Made by a program: the position numbers and the translations under genes. Positions 50,626-59,100 of a stretch of DNA of 64,000 nt are shown piece after piece. Origin of the DNA: Streptomyces tropicalis (lineage in GTDB: Bacteria; Actinomycetota; Actinomycetes; Streptomycetales; Streptomycetaceae); assembly GCF_029269835.1 (NCBI RefSeq), contig NZ_JARJBB010000005.1, forward strand, positions 62,001 through 126,000, given 5' to 3'. The notes beneath the pieces are model-generated. The model was not told the origin of the DNA. It searched no databases and saw only the letters and a program-made list of their open reading frames with translations. Every line of letters begins with the position of its first letter. Positions within the stretch are counted from its first letter, which is position 1.

Positions 50626-51306
50626 ATGTCCCCGCGCAGCGCCTCGGTCAACGAAGAGTTGCGGCGGCGTTCCCGTGAACGGCTCCTGCAGGCCGCGGTG
50701 GAGCTGGTCAACGACCGCGGCTACGACGCCACGACCCTCGGTGACATCGCCGACCGGGCCGGTTCGGCGCGCGGCCTGGTCTCGTACTACTTCCCCGGCA
50801 AGCGCCAGCTCGTCCAGTCCGCCGTGCACCGGCTGATGCACCGCACCCTGGAGGAGGCGCTGGAGCGCGAGCCCCGCACCGACGACGGGCGCGAGCGCAT
50901 GGCACGCGCCATCGACGCGATCCTGGGGCTCGCCCGGGACCGGCCGGTGCTGATGCGGCAGCACATGGCGGGCATCCTGCAGGCCGAGGGGTTCGTGCAG
51001 TGCCCCGAGCAGCAGCGCCTGTCGCAGTTGCTGGGGGACACCGTCGCCCGGCACGGGTCGCGGGACGTCGACATCGACTACCCGACCCTGCGTGCGCTCC
51101 TGATGGGCGCGGTGTTCGCGGCCCTCGTCCCGGGGGCGCCGATGCCGGTGCCGTTGCTGCGGGCGGAGCTGTTCCGGCGCTACCGGCTCGACTGGGAGAT
51201 GGGCCTGCCGGCCCCCGCGGAGGTGCCGCACCCGGCCGGGGAGCAGGACCTGTCGCGCTTCTTCGCCCCCGACCGGCCCGACGCGGACCCGTCCCCGGTG
51301 GACTGA
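50626..51306 (+). CDS. TetR-family transcriptional regulator
   Basis: A 226-residue repressor with helix-turn-helix TTLGDIADRAGSARGLVSYYFPGKRQLVQSAV (about residues 37-68) after an arginine-rich arm, and a helical ligand domain ending in a Pro/Asp-rich tail. The promoter carries a TTGGCTGGC/GCCAGTCAA dyad over the -10, suggesting autoregulation. The next gene in the same direction is the ferredoxin-NADP reductase, 152 bases downstream, a possible target. The start ATG 50626 has GCAGGAG upstream. Confidence 0.9.
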   Translation: MSPRSASVNEELRRRSRERLLQAAVELVNDRGYDATTLGDIADRAGSARGLVSYYFPGKRQLVQSAVHRLMHRTLEEALEREPRTDDGRERMARAIDAILGLARDRPVLMRQHMAGILQAEGFVQCPEQQRLSQLLGDTVARHGSRDVDIDYPTLRALLMGAVFAALVPGAPMPVPLLRAELFRRYRLDWEMGLPAPAEVPHPAGEQDLSRFFAPDRPDADPSPVD

Positions 51307-51458
51307 GACCACGCGCGGACGCCCGGAGCGTGCCTCCGGGTGCCACGGCCGCGACACGCGACGGCCCCGGCGCGCGAGCTCTCCCGGGGCGGGCCCGGCG
51401 GTGCGATGCTGGAGCCACCAGCGACCTCCTCTGATCCGTCGGGGTAAGGAGTTCCGCC

Positions 51459-52805
51459 GTGCTGCGTGTCGCCGTCGTCGGCTCGGGGCCGAGCGGGTGC
51501 TACACCGCTCAGGGCCTCGTCCAGCAGGACCCCTCGGTGCGCGTCGACGTCCTCGACCGGCTGCCGTGCCCGTACGGACTCGTGCGCTACGGCGTCGCAC
51601 CCGACCACGAGAAGATCAAGTCCCTGCAGAACAACCTGCGGGCGGTCCTGGAGCACGAGCGGGTCCGGTTCCTCGGCGGGGTGCGGGTGGGCGGTCCCGG
51701 CGGCCTGCCGGTCGACCGGCTGCGCCGTCTGTACCACGCGGTCGTGTACTGCGTGGGCGCCTCCACCGACCGCCATCTCGGGATCCCCGGGGAGGACCTG
51801 CCGGGGAGTTGGTCGGCGACGGAGTTCGTCTCCTGGTACAGCGCCCACCCCGACGCCGTCGACGGCGGCTTCGTGCGCGACGCACGGTCCGCGGTCGTCA
51901 TCGGCGTGGGGAACGTCGCCGTGGACGTCACCCGCATGCTGGCCCGCACTCCCGCCGAACTGACCGGCACCGACATGCCCCAGGCGGCGCTGAGCGCGCT
52001 GGCCGCCGGCCGGGTGACGGAGATCCACATGGTGGGCCGGCGCGGCCCCTCGCAGGCCCGGTTCACCACCAAGGAACTGCGCGAGCTCGGCGGCCTGCCC
52101 GACACCGACGTGCTCGTCGACCCGGCGGAGCTGGCGCTCGATCCGGCGTACACGGACCCGGCGGCGCTGCCCGCGGCCCAGCGCCGCAACGTGGAGGTGC
52201 TGCGGAACTGGGCGGTGTCCCGCCCGACGGGAGCCGGCCGGCGAATCCGGCTGCGCTTCCACCTGCGGCCGGTGGAGATCCTCGCCTCGGAGGGACGGGT
52301 CGCCGCAGTGCGGTTCGAACGGACGGCCCCGGACGGGCTCGGCGGGGTGCGCGGGACCGGGCGGTACGAGGACGTCGCGGCGCAGCTGGTGCTGCGCTCG
52401 GTGGGGTACCGCGGGGTGCCGCTGGAGGGGCTGCCCTTCGATCCGGCGACCGGGACCGTGCCCCAGCGGGAGGGGCGGGTCCTGCGCGACGGCGCGGTCG
52501 CACCGGGCGAGTACGTGGCCGGCTGGATCAAGCGGGGTCCGACGGGGGTCATCGGCACCAACCGGCCGTGCGCCAAGGAGACGGTGGCGTCGCTGCTCGC
52601 CGACGCCCCCGGGCTCATCCACGGCCCGGTCCCCGCGGACTCCCTGGCAGCGCTGCGGGCCGAGGGCGCCGAGCCGGTCGAGTGGGCGGGCTGGCTGGCC
52701 ATCGAGCAGGCAGAGGCGGCACTCGGCGCCTCCCTGGGACGCAAGGTGGTCAAGCTGCCGGACTGGGACTCGCTCATGGCGGCGGCGCGCACGGCGGCAC
52801 GCTGA
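51459..52805 (+). CDS. Adrenodoxin-reductase-type ferredoxin-NADP+ reductase (FprA-like)
   Basis: A 448-residue flavoprotein. It begins at once with the FAD-binding LRVAVVGSGPSGCYTAQGLVQQ, then YGLVRYGVAPDHEKIKSL typical of adrenodoxin reductases, the NADPH-binding VIGVGNVAVDVTRMLAR, RRGPSQARFTTKELREL, and the closing GWIKRGPTGVIGTN. It moves electrons between NADPH and a ferredoxin, often supplying cytochromes P450. No ferredoxin or P450 gene is adjacent. GTG 51459 has GGTAAGGAG upstream. There is no N-terminal ferredoxin domain, unlike the FprB variants. Confidence 0.92.
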   Translation: MLRVAVVGSGPSGCYTAQGLVQQDPSVRVDVLDRLPCPYGLVRYGVAPDHEKIKSLQNNLRAVLEHERVRFLGGVRVGGPGGLPVDRLRRLYHAVVYCVGASTDRHLGIPGEDLPGSWSATEFVSWYSAHPDAVDGGFVRDARSAVVIGVGNVAVDVTRMLARTPAELTGTDMPQAALSALAAGRVTEIHMVGRRGPSQARFTTKELRELGGLPDTDVLVDPAELALDPAYTDPAALPAAQRRNVEVLRNWAVSRPTGAGRRIRLRFHLRPVEILASEGRVAAVRFERTAPDGLGGVRGTGRYEDVAAQLVLRSVGYRGVPLEGLPFDPATGTVPQREGRVLRDGAVAPGEYVAGWIKRGPTGVIGTNRPCAKETVASLLADAPGLIHGPVPADSLAALRAEGAEPVEWAGWLAIEQAEAALGASLGRKVVKLPDWDSLMAAARTAAR

Positions 52806-52992
52806 ACCCTGCGGGGCGGACGGGGACGACACGGCCTTGCCGCCCGGGCGGACGGCCTCGACGCCGGGCGCACTGCCGAAGCGGGTGGGCGCTGCGGCCG
52901 GTTCGGGCGGCCGGACGGCGGATTCGAGCGGTGGGACCGCGGGTTCGGGTGGTGCCGGCTGGGCAGGACACACGGCGGCAACCGTCCGGACA

Positions 52993-53020
52993 TCAACAGA
53001 CTGTGCAAGCGCCCTACGGT
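52993..53020 (+). promoter_or_regulatory. Probable promoter of the purine permease gene
   Basis: TCAACA (52993-52998) and TACGGT (53015-53020) are 16 bases apart, 50 bases before the start codon. The -35 is weak. The 264-base stretch upstream (52806 on) holds no gene. Confidence 0.4.
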
Positions 53021-53069
53021 CACGTGCAGTTCGCGTCGCCCCACCCGCCCGCCGCCCAGGAGTGTGCCC

Positions 53070-54437
53070 ATGGCCACGACCACCCCCGTGCATCCCGTCG
53101 ACGAGGTTCCGCCCCTGCCGCGGCTCGCGGTCTTCGGACTGCAGCACGTGCTCGCGATGTACGCGGGCGCCGTCGCCGTGCCGCTCATCGTGGGCGGCGC
53201 GATGAAGCTGTCCCCGTCCGACCTGGCGTACCTGATCACCGCCGACCTTCTGGTGTGCGGCGTCGCCACGCTCATCCAGTGCGTCGGCTTCCGGGGCTTC
53301 GGCGTCCGGCTGCCGATCATGCAGGGCTGCACCTTCGCCGCCGTCTCGCCGATGGTGCTCATCGGCACGACGGGGGGCGGGCTGCCCGCCGTCTACGGTG
53401 CCGTGATCGTGGCCGGTCTCGCCATCATGCTGCTGGCGCCGCTGTTCGGCCGGCTGCTGCGGTTCTTCCCGCCCCTGGTCACCGGCACGGTCATCCTCGT
53501 CATCGGCGTCTCGCTGCTTCCGGTGGCGGGCAACTGGGCGGCCGGGGGCGTCGGTTCGAAGGACTTCGGCGCCCCGCGCAACCTGGCCCTGGCCGCCTTC
53601 GTGCTGGCAGTGGTGCTGGGGGTGCAGCGGTTCGCCCCGGCCTTCCTGGGCCGGGTCGCGGTGCTGACCGGCATCGCCGTGGGACTCGCGGTGGCGGTGC
53701 CGTGCGGGTTCACCGACTTCGGCGGGGTCCGCGATGCAGGCTGGGTGGGCATCAGCACGCCCTTCCACTTCGGCACGCCCGTCGTGCACGCCGCCGCCGT
53801 GGTGTCGATGCTGGTCGTGGCGCTGGTGACCATGACCGAGACGACCGGCGACCTGATCGCGGTGGGGGAGCTGACCGGACGTTCCGTCGCCCCGCGCGCG
53901 CTCGCCGACGGCCTGCGGGCCGACGGCCTGTCCACCGTCCTCGGCGGGATCTTCAACACCTTCCCGTACACGGCGTACGCCCAGAACGTCGGCCTCGTGG
54001 GCATGACCCGGGTGCGCAGCCGCTGGGTCGTCGCGGCGGCCGGCGGCATCCTGGTGGTCCTCGGCCTGCTGCCGAAGCTGGGCGCGGTGGTCGCCGCGAT
54101 CCCGGCGCCGGTGCTGGGCGGTGCCGGGCTGGTGATGTTCGGGACCGTCGCCGCGAGCGGGCTGCGCACCCTGGGCCAGGTCGACCTCAAGGACACCGGC
54201 AACGCGACCGTGGTGGCCGTGTCGGTGGCGGTCGGGCTGCTGCCGGTGGGCGTCCCGACGGTCTACGCGAAGTTCCCCGACTGGTTCCAGACCATCATGA
54301 ACAGCGGCATCAGCGCCGGCTGCCTGACCGCGATCGTGCTCAACCTGCTCTTCAACCACCTGCCCTCACGCGGCGCGTCAGCTCCCGCCGAGACGGACGG
54401 CCTGCCGCCCGGCGGCGGCCAGGAGGCAGTCGAGTAG
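53070..54437 (+). CDS. NCS2/NAT-family purine (xanthine/uric acid) permease
   Basis: A 455-residue membrane transporter with 12-14 helices. The family motifs are QHVLAMYAG in helix 1, the TTGGGLPAVYGAVIVAGL region, the ETTGDLIAVGELTGR motif in helix 8, and the FNTFPYTAYAQNVGLVGMT helix-10 signature, which belongs to the nucleobase-ascorbate transporter family. It imports xanthine or uric acid by proton symport. ATG 53070 has AGGAG upstream; GTG 53064 is less likely. The last 60 bases overlap the 3' end of the convergent ArsR gene, an unusually long overlap. Confidence 0.92.
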   Translation: MATTTPVHPVDEVPPLPRLAVFGLQHVLAMYAGAVAVPLIVGGAMKLSPSDLAYLITADLLVCGVATLIQCVGFRGFGVRLPIMQGCTFAAVSPMVLIGTTGGGLPAVYGAVIVAGLAIMLLAPLFGRLLRFFPPLVTGTVILVIGVSLLPVAGNWAAGGVGSKDFGAPRNLALAAFVLAVVLGVQRFAPAFLGRVAVLTGIAVGLAVAVPCGFTDFGGVRDAGWVGISTPFHFGTPVVHAAAVVSMLVVALVTMTETTGDLIAVGELTGRSVAPRALADGLRADGLSTVLGGIFNTFPYTAYAQNVGLVGMTRVRSRWVVAAAGGILVVLGLLPKLGAVVAAIPAPVLGGAGLVMFGTVAASGLRTLGQVDLKDTGNATVVAVSVAVGLLPVGVPTVYAKFPDWFQTIMNSGISAGCLTAIVLNLLFNHLPSRGASAPAETDGLPPGGGQEAVE

Positions 54438-54743
54438 TCCGGGGAAGAGGCCGTCCAGTTCCTCCCGGCGCAGGGCGTTCCGCTTGGTCGTGCCCCGGTA
54501 GACCTGCCGGATCACCCCGCTCTCCCGGAGCACCCGGAAGTGGTGCGTCGTGGTCGACTTGGTGACCGGCAGGTCGAAGTGCGAGCAGGAGAGCGCCCCG
54601 CCGTCCGCGGCCAGCTCGCGGACGATCCGCAGGCGCAGCGGATCGGAGAGCGCGTGGAGGACGTCCTCCAGCCGGATCTCCTCCCGCGCGGGGTGCGGGA
54701 GGTCGCGGCCGCCGGCAGCGACGGCGGTCGGGGTGGTGGTCAC
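54378..54743 (-). CDS. ArsR-family repressor, divergent from an Old Yellow Enzyme
   Basis: A 121-residue winged-helix regulator: LEDVLHALSDPLRLRIVRELAADGGALSCSHFDLPVTKSTTTHHFRVLRESGVIRQVYRGTTKRNAL. A single cysteine (LSCSHF) sits where metal-binding ArsR proteins have a CxC pair, so metal sensing is not supported. GTG 54743 is preferred to ATG 54779 because AAAGGGAG precedes it, and ATG 54779 would sit at the probable transcription start. Two TACGA-N6-TCGTA dyads lie just upstream, shared with the OYE gene. A flavin- or thiol-linked signal is possible. Confidence 0.88.
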   Translation of the reverse strand: MTTTPTAVAAGGRDLPHPAREEIRLEDVLHALSDPLRLRIVRELAADGGALSCSHFDLPVTKSTTTHHFRVLRESGVIRQVYRGTTKRNALRREELDGLFPGLLDCLLAAAGRQAVRLGGS

Positions 54744-54777
54744 GGCGGCTCCCTTTCGGACGAGGCCCTCGGCCCTC

Positions 54778-54831
54778 ATATTACGAGAACCATCGTAGTT
54801 TGACACACGCCGTACTACGAGGGCTATCGTA
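54778..54831. promoter_or_regulatory. Divergent promoter with two TACGA-N6-TCGTA operators
   Basis: TACGA-GAACCA-TCGTA (54782-54797) and TACGA-GGGCTA-TCGTA (54816-54831) are spaced 34 bases apart. For the OYE gene, TTGACA (54800-54805) and TATCGT (54825-54830) lie 19 bases apart, the latter inside the second dyad. For ArsR, a TAATAT -10 box lies at 54783-54778, at the edge of the first dyad. Both genes are thus placed under the same regulator, most simply ArsR itself. Confidence 0.72.
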
Positions 54832-54879
54832 CGACTCGGCCAACGGCCCCGTGCCGACCCGTGACGAAGGGAGTCCGCC

Positions 54880-55959
54880 GTGAGCGCGCTCTTCGAGCCC
54901 TTCACCCTGCGCGAAGTGACCATCCCCAACCGGGTGTGGATGCCCCCGATGTGCCAGTACTCGGCCGAGCCGGAGGGCCCCGCGGCGGGTGTCCCGAACG
55001 ACTGGCACTTCGCCCACTACGCGGCGCGGGCGGCCGGCGGCACCGGTCTGATCGTCGTCGAAGCGACGGCCGTGTCGCCCGAGGGCCGCATCTCGCCCTA
55101 CGACCTCGGCCTCTGGAACGACACCCAGACCGAGGCGTTCCGCAGGATCACCGGCTTCCTGAGGGCCCAGGGCACGGTGCCCGGGATCCAGCTCGCGCAC
55201 AGCGGCCGCAAGGCGTCCACCGAGCGGCCGTGGCGGGGCGGGGCGCCGATCGGGGCCGACGCACACGGCTGGCAGCCGGTGGCGCCGAGTCCGGTGGCCT
55301 TCGCCGACGGGCACCCCGTCCCCGACGAGCTGACCGCCGAGCAGATCGCCGAGGTCGTGGACGCGTTCGCGGCCGCCGCGCGGCGGGCACTCGACGCCGG
55401 GTTCGACGTCGCCGAGATCCACGGCGCCCACGGCTACCTCATTCACGAGTTCCTCTCCCCGCACTCCAACCATCGCACCGACGCCTACGGCGGCTCGTAC
55501 GACAACCGCGCCCGCTTCGCCCTGGAGGTCGTCGACGCGGTGCGGGCGGTGTGGCCCGAGGACAAGCCGCTGTTCTTCCGCGTCTCCGCCACCGACTGGC
55601 TGGAGGGGGACGGCTGGACGGCCGACGACACGGTCCGCCTCGCCGCCGACCTGCACGCCCACGGGGTCGACCTGCTCGACGTCTCCACCGGCGGCAACGC
55701 CACGGGCGTCCGCATTCCCACCGGACCCGGCTACCAGGTGCCGTTCGCCGCGCGGGTGCGGGCCGAGACGGCGATGCCGGTGGCCGCGGTCGGCCTCATC
55801 ACCGAGGCGGAGCAGGCCGAGAAGATCGTCGCCAACGGCGAGGCCGACGCGGTCCTGCTGGGCCGCGAGCTGCTCCGCAGTCCGTCCTGGGCACGGCACG
55901 CTGCGGGCGAACTGGGCGCCGGGGCACGGGTGCCGGAGCAGTACCACCGGTCGGTCTGA
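54880..55959 (+). CDS. Old Yellow Enzyme-type NADH:flavin oxidoreductase (YqjM class)
   Basis: A 359-residue FMN-dependent ene-reductase. The N-terminal PPMCQYSAE carries the Cys of the thermophilic-like/YqjM subclass. HSGRKAS, the active-site HGAHGYLIHEFLSPHSNHRTDAYGG, the FRVSATDW strand and the closing AVLLGRELLRSPSW are family standards. It reduces activated C=C bonds such as those in enals, quinones or nitro-compounds using NAD(P)H. It diverges from an ArsR gene with twin operators, which suggests induction by electrophiles. GTG 54880 has AAGGGAG upstream. Confidence 0.93.
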   Translation: MSALFEPFTLREVTIPNRVWMPPMCQYSAEPEGPAAGVPNDWHFAHYAARAAGGTGLIVVEATAVSPEGRISPYDLGLWNDTQTEAFRRITGFLRAQGTVPGIQLAHSGRKASTERPWRGGAPIGADAHGWQPVAPSPVAFADGHPVPDELTAEQIAEVVDAFAAAARRALDAGFDVAEIHGAHGYLIHEFLSPHSNHRTDAYGGSYDNRARFALEVVDAVRAVWPEDKPLFFRVSATDWLEGDGWTADDTVRLAADLHAHGVDLLDVSTGGNATGVRIPTGPGYQVPFAARVRAETAMPVAAVGLITEAEQAEKIVANGEADAVLLGRELLRSPSWARHAAGELGAGARVPEQYHRSV

Positions 55960-56139
55960 GCCCGGGGCCGGGGGCCGTGCGGCGCGCGGACCGGGAGCCG
56001 GCCCGAACCCGGACGGGCGGCGGTCCGGGCCCGTGCGGGCTCCTGGCCGGGCCGGTCCTCGGCCGGGCCGGACCACGCCCGCTCCGCCTCGCCAAGAATT
56101 CCGGCCCTCGGGTGGGGGGCTCCTCGGTCCGGGTTCGGT

Positions 56140-59100
56140 TCAGGTCCGCTCGGGCGGCAGCAGGCGTGTCAGGGTGTCCTCCAGGAGGGGCAGGGCGCGC
56201 TGGCCCGCCAGGGCCAGGAGGATCGCCGCGGCGACGCCGGACCACGCGGCCGGCCCCAGCGGGGTGCAGCCGACGAGGCGGCTGACGCCCGGCGTCTGCA
56301 CCACCGCGACGAGGACGGCGGCGGAACCCACGGACGTGACCCGGACGAGGGTGCTGTCGCGGCGGTCGAGCAAGGTCTGGGCGAGCTGCGTGCCCACCAC
56401 CGCGCACAGGGCCATGGTGCTGGAGCGGCGCGCGGTGCCCGGGGTCCAGCGGCCGATCAGCCACGCGGTGACGGCGCCCAGGCAGGTGGTCAGGGCGCGA
56501 TGCCGGATCTGCCGGATCAGCGGGGCGCCGAGGACACCGCCCGCGACGTCCTCCGGGGACCCGGCGCGAGCCTGCTCCGGGTCCTCCTTGGGCGTCACCG
56601 CCACCGCCATCGCCGGGAACAGGTCGGTGAACAGGTTCACCATCAGCATCTGCCGGGTGGACAGCGGCGCGGTGCCGGACAGCAGCGTGCCCACGAGACC
56701 GAAGCCGACCTCGCCCGCGTTGCCGCCGATGAGGATGGCGATGGCGTCGGCGACGCTGTGCCACAGGGCACGGCCCTCGCCGATCGCGTCGATCAGCACG
56801 GTCAGGTCGTCGTCGGTCAGCACGATGTCGGCGGCGTTGCGCGCGGCCGCCGAGCCGCGGGCGTTGATGCCGACGCCGATGTCGGCGGCCCGGATGGCCG
56901 CGGCGTCGTTGGCGCCGTCGCCGACCATGCCGACCACCCGTCCCGCGTCCCGCAGCGCCTCGACGACCTGGAGCTTCTGCTCCGGCGCGACCCGCGCGAC
57001 GACACCGGCGTCGCGCAGCATGCGGGCGCGTGCCGACCGGTCCGCGGCGGCGAGCTCGTCGCCGGTGACGACGATCGTGTCCTCGGGCCAGCCGAGTTCG
57101 GTGGCGATGGCGCGGGCCGTCTGCGGATGGTCGCCGGTCAGCATGACCGGGCGTACGCCCTCCTCGTGCAGGCCGTGCACGAGGGCCGTCGACGTCTCGC
57201 GGGGCACGTCGGACAGGGCGAGCAGCCCGGTGAACCGCAGCTCGTGCAACGGCTGTTCGAGCGTCTCGGCCTCCGTCTCGTCGTCCCGCAGCTCGCGCCG
57301 GGCCACGGCCAGCACCCGCAGCCCGCCGGCGGCCAGGTCGTGCGCGGCGTCGGCGGCGTGCGCGGGAAGGCCGGCGCAGGCGGGCAGGACGATCTCCGGG
57401 GCGCCCTTGACGACGAGGACGCGCGGCCCGTCCGCGCTGCGGCCGACGGCGGCGGCATAGCCGCGGGCGGCCTCGAACCCCCGGCCCTCCAGCTGCACCC
57501 AGTCCGGGTCGGGTCCGGCGGCGTCCAGCACGGCCTCGTCGGTGGCGTGCACGGGGCGGTCGGAGCCGCCGTCGTGCGGGGTGTCGCCGTTGAGGCGGGG
57601 GCAGGCGCGGGCGGCGGTCCGCAGGGTGGCCGCGGAGACCGCGTCACGGGCCCGGCGCACGGTGCCGTCGGCGTCGGACACGCGGACCAGGCGCAGCCGG
57701 TTCTCGGTGAGGGTGCCGGTCTTGTCGAAGCAGAGGGTGTCCATGCGGCCCAGCGCCTCCAGGGTGCGCGGGGTGCGGACGAGGACGCCGCCGCGACTCA
57801 GGCGGCGCGCCGCGGCCAGCTGCGCGACGGTCGCCACGAGCGGCAGGCCCTCGGGGACGGCGGCCACGGCGACGGCCACGCCTCCGCTGACGGCCTCCCG
57901 GATGGGCGTGCCGCGCACCAGGGCCAGGCCGGTCACCGCGGCTCCACCGGCGAGGGTCAGCGGGAGCGCCCTGCGGGTGAGCTCCTGCAACCGGGCCTGC
58001 ACGCCGCCGGCGGGGGGTGTGCGGGCGGCCAGGTGGACGGCGCGGGCGGCCTCGGTGCGGTCGCCGATGTCGACCACGACGGCGCGGGCCTGCCCGCCGA
58101 CGACGGTGGTGCCCTCGAAGACCATGCAGCGCCGGTCGGCGACCGGGGCGTGCGGGGTCGGGTCGGTCTGCTTCTGCACCGGGAGGGACTCGCCGGTGAG
58201 CGCGGACTCGTCGACCTCGAGGCCCTCCTGCCAGAGCAGGCGGGCGTCCGCGGGCACCACGTCGTCGCCCTTCAGCTCGATGACGTCGCCGGGCCGGAGC
58301 TTGGTGGCGTCGACGGTGCGGGTGCCGCCGGCCGGGGCCTCCGCCGCCGGGGGTGCCACGCGGGCCTTGCGTCCCTGCTCCGCGACCAGCCCGGACAGCG
58401 CCCGTTCGGCGCGCAGCCGCTGGAATCCGCCGACCAGGGCGTTCAGGTCGAGGGCGCCGACGACGAGCAGGGCGTCCACGACGGAGCCGAGGATCGCGGA
58501 CGCGGCGGAGCCGACGGCGAGGACGGGGGTCAGCGGGTCGTGGAGTTCGCCGCGCACGGCTCCGCCGAGCTCGACCGTCCAGCGCGCGGGCGCGACCACC
58601 GGGTGCCGGGAGAGGCCGGCGACGGCCTTGCGCGCCCGCGCGGCGGCCTCCTGCCACGCGGTGGCGGAGGGCTCGCGTCCGAGTCGCTCCCGGGCCTCGT
58701 CGGGGTCCAGCTCGTGCCAGTGCACGCGCGGACGCGGGTGCGGAGGACGCGCGGCGGCGACACCGAGGGCGGCGCGCGTGCCGGACAGCAGGGCGGCCAA
58801 CGCGGCGGCGTCGACGGGGGCGTGGCGCAGGCCCGGCAGCACCGCGCGGCGGCCGCGGCCGCCCTTGGACTCCCCGACGGCGACGAGCAGCCCGGACAGG
58901 GCGGCGCCGGAGCGGGCCAGGGTCTGCGCCCGCCGTCCGGTGGTACGGGCGGGGGGAATCGCGGTCAGCAGCCGCCACACGTCGGGCAGCCCGTGCAGGG
59001 CCAGGAGGTCGGCGCTCCAGACGACGGCGCCGCCGCGGTCGGTGAGGGCGACGGCGAGGTCGCTGGCGCGCAGTCCGGCCAGCACGTCGTGCTCGTCGGC

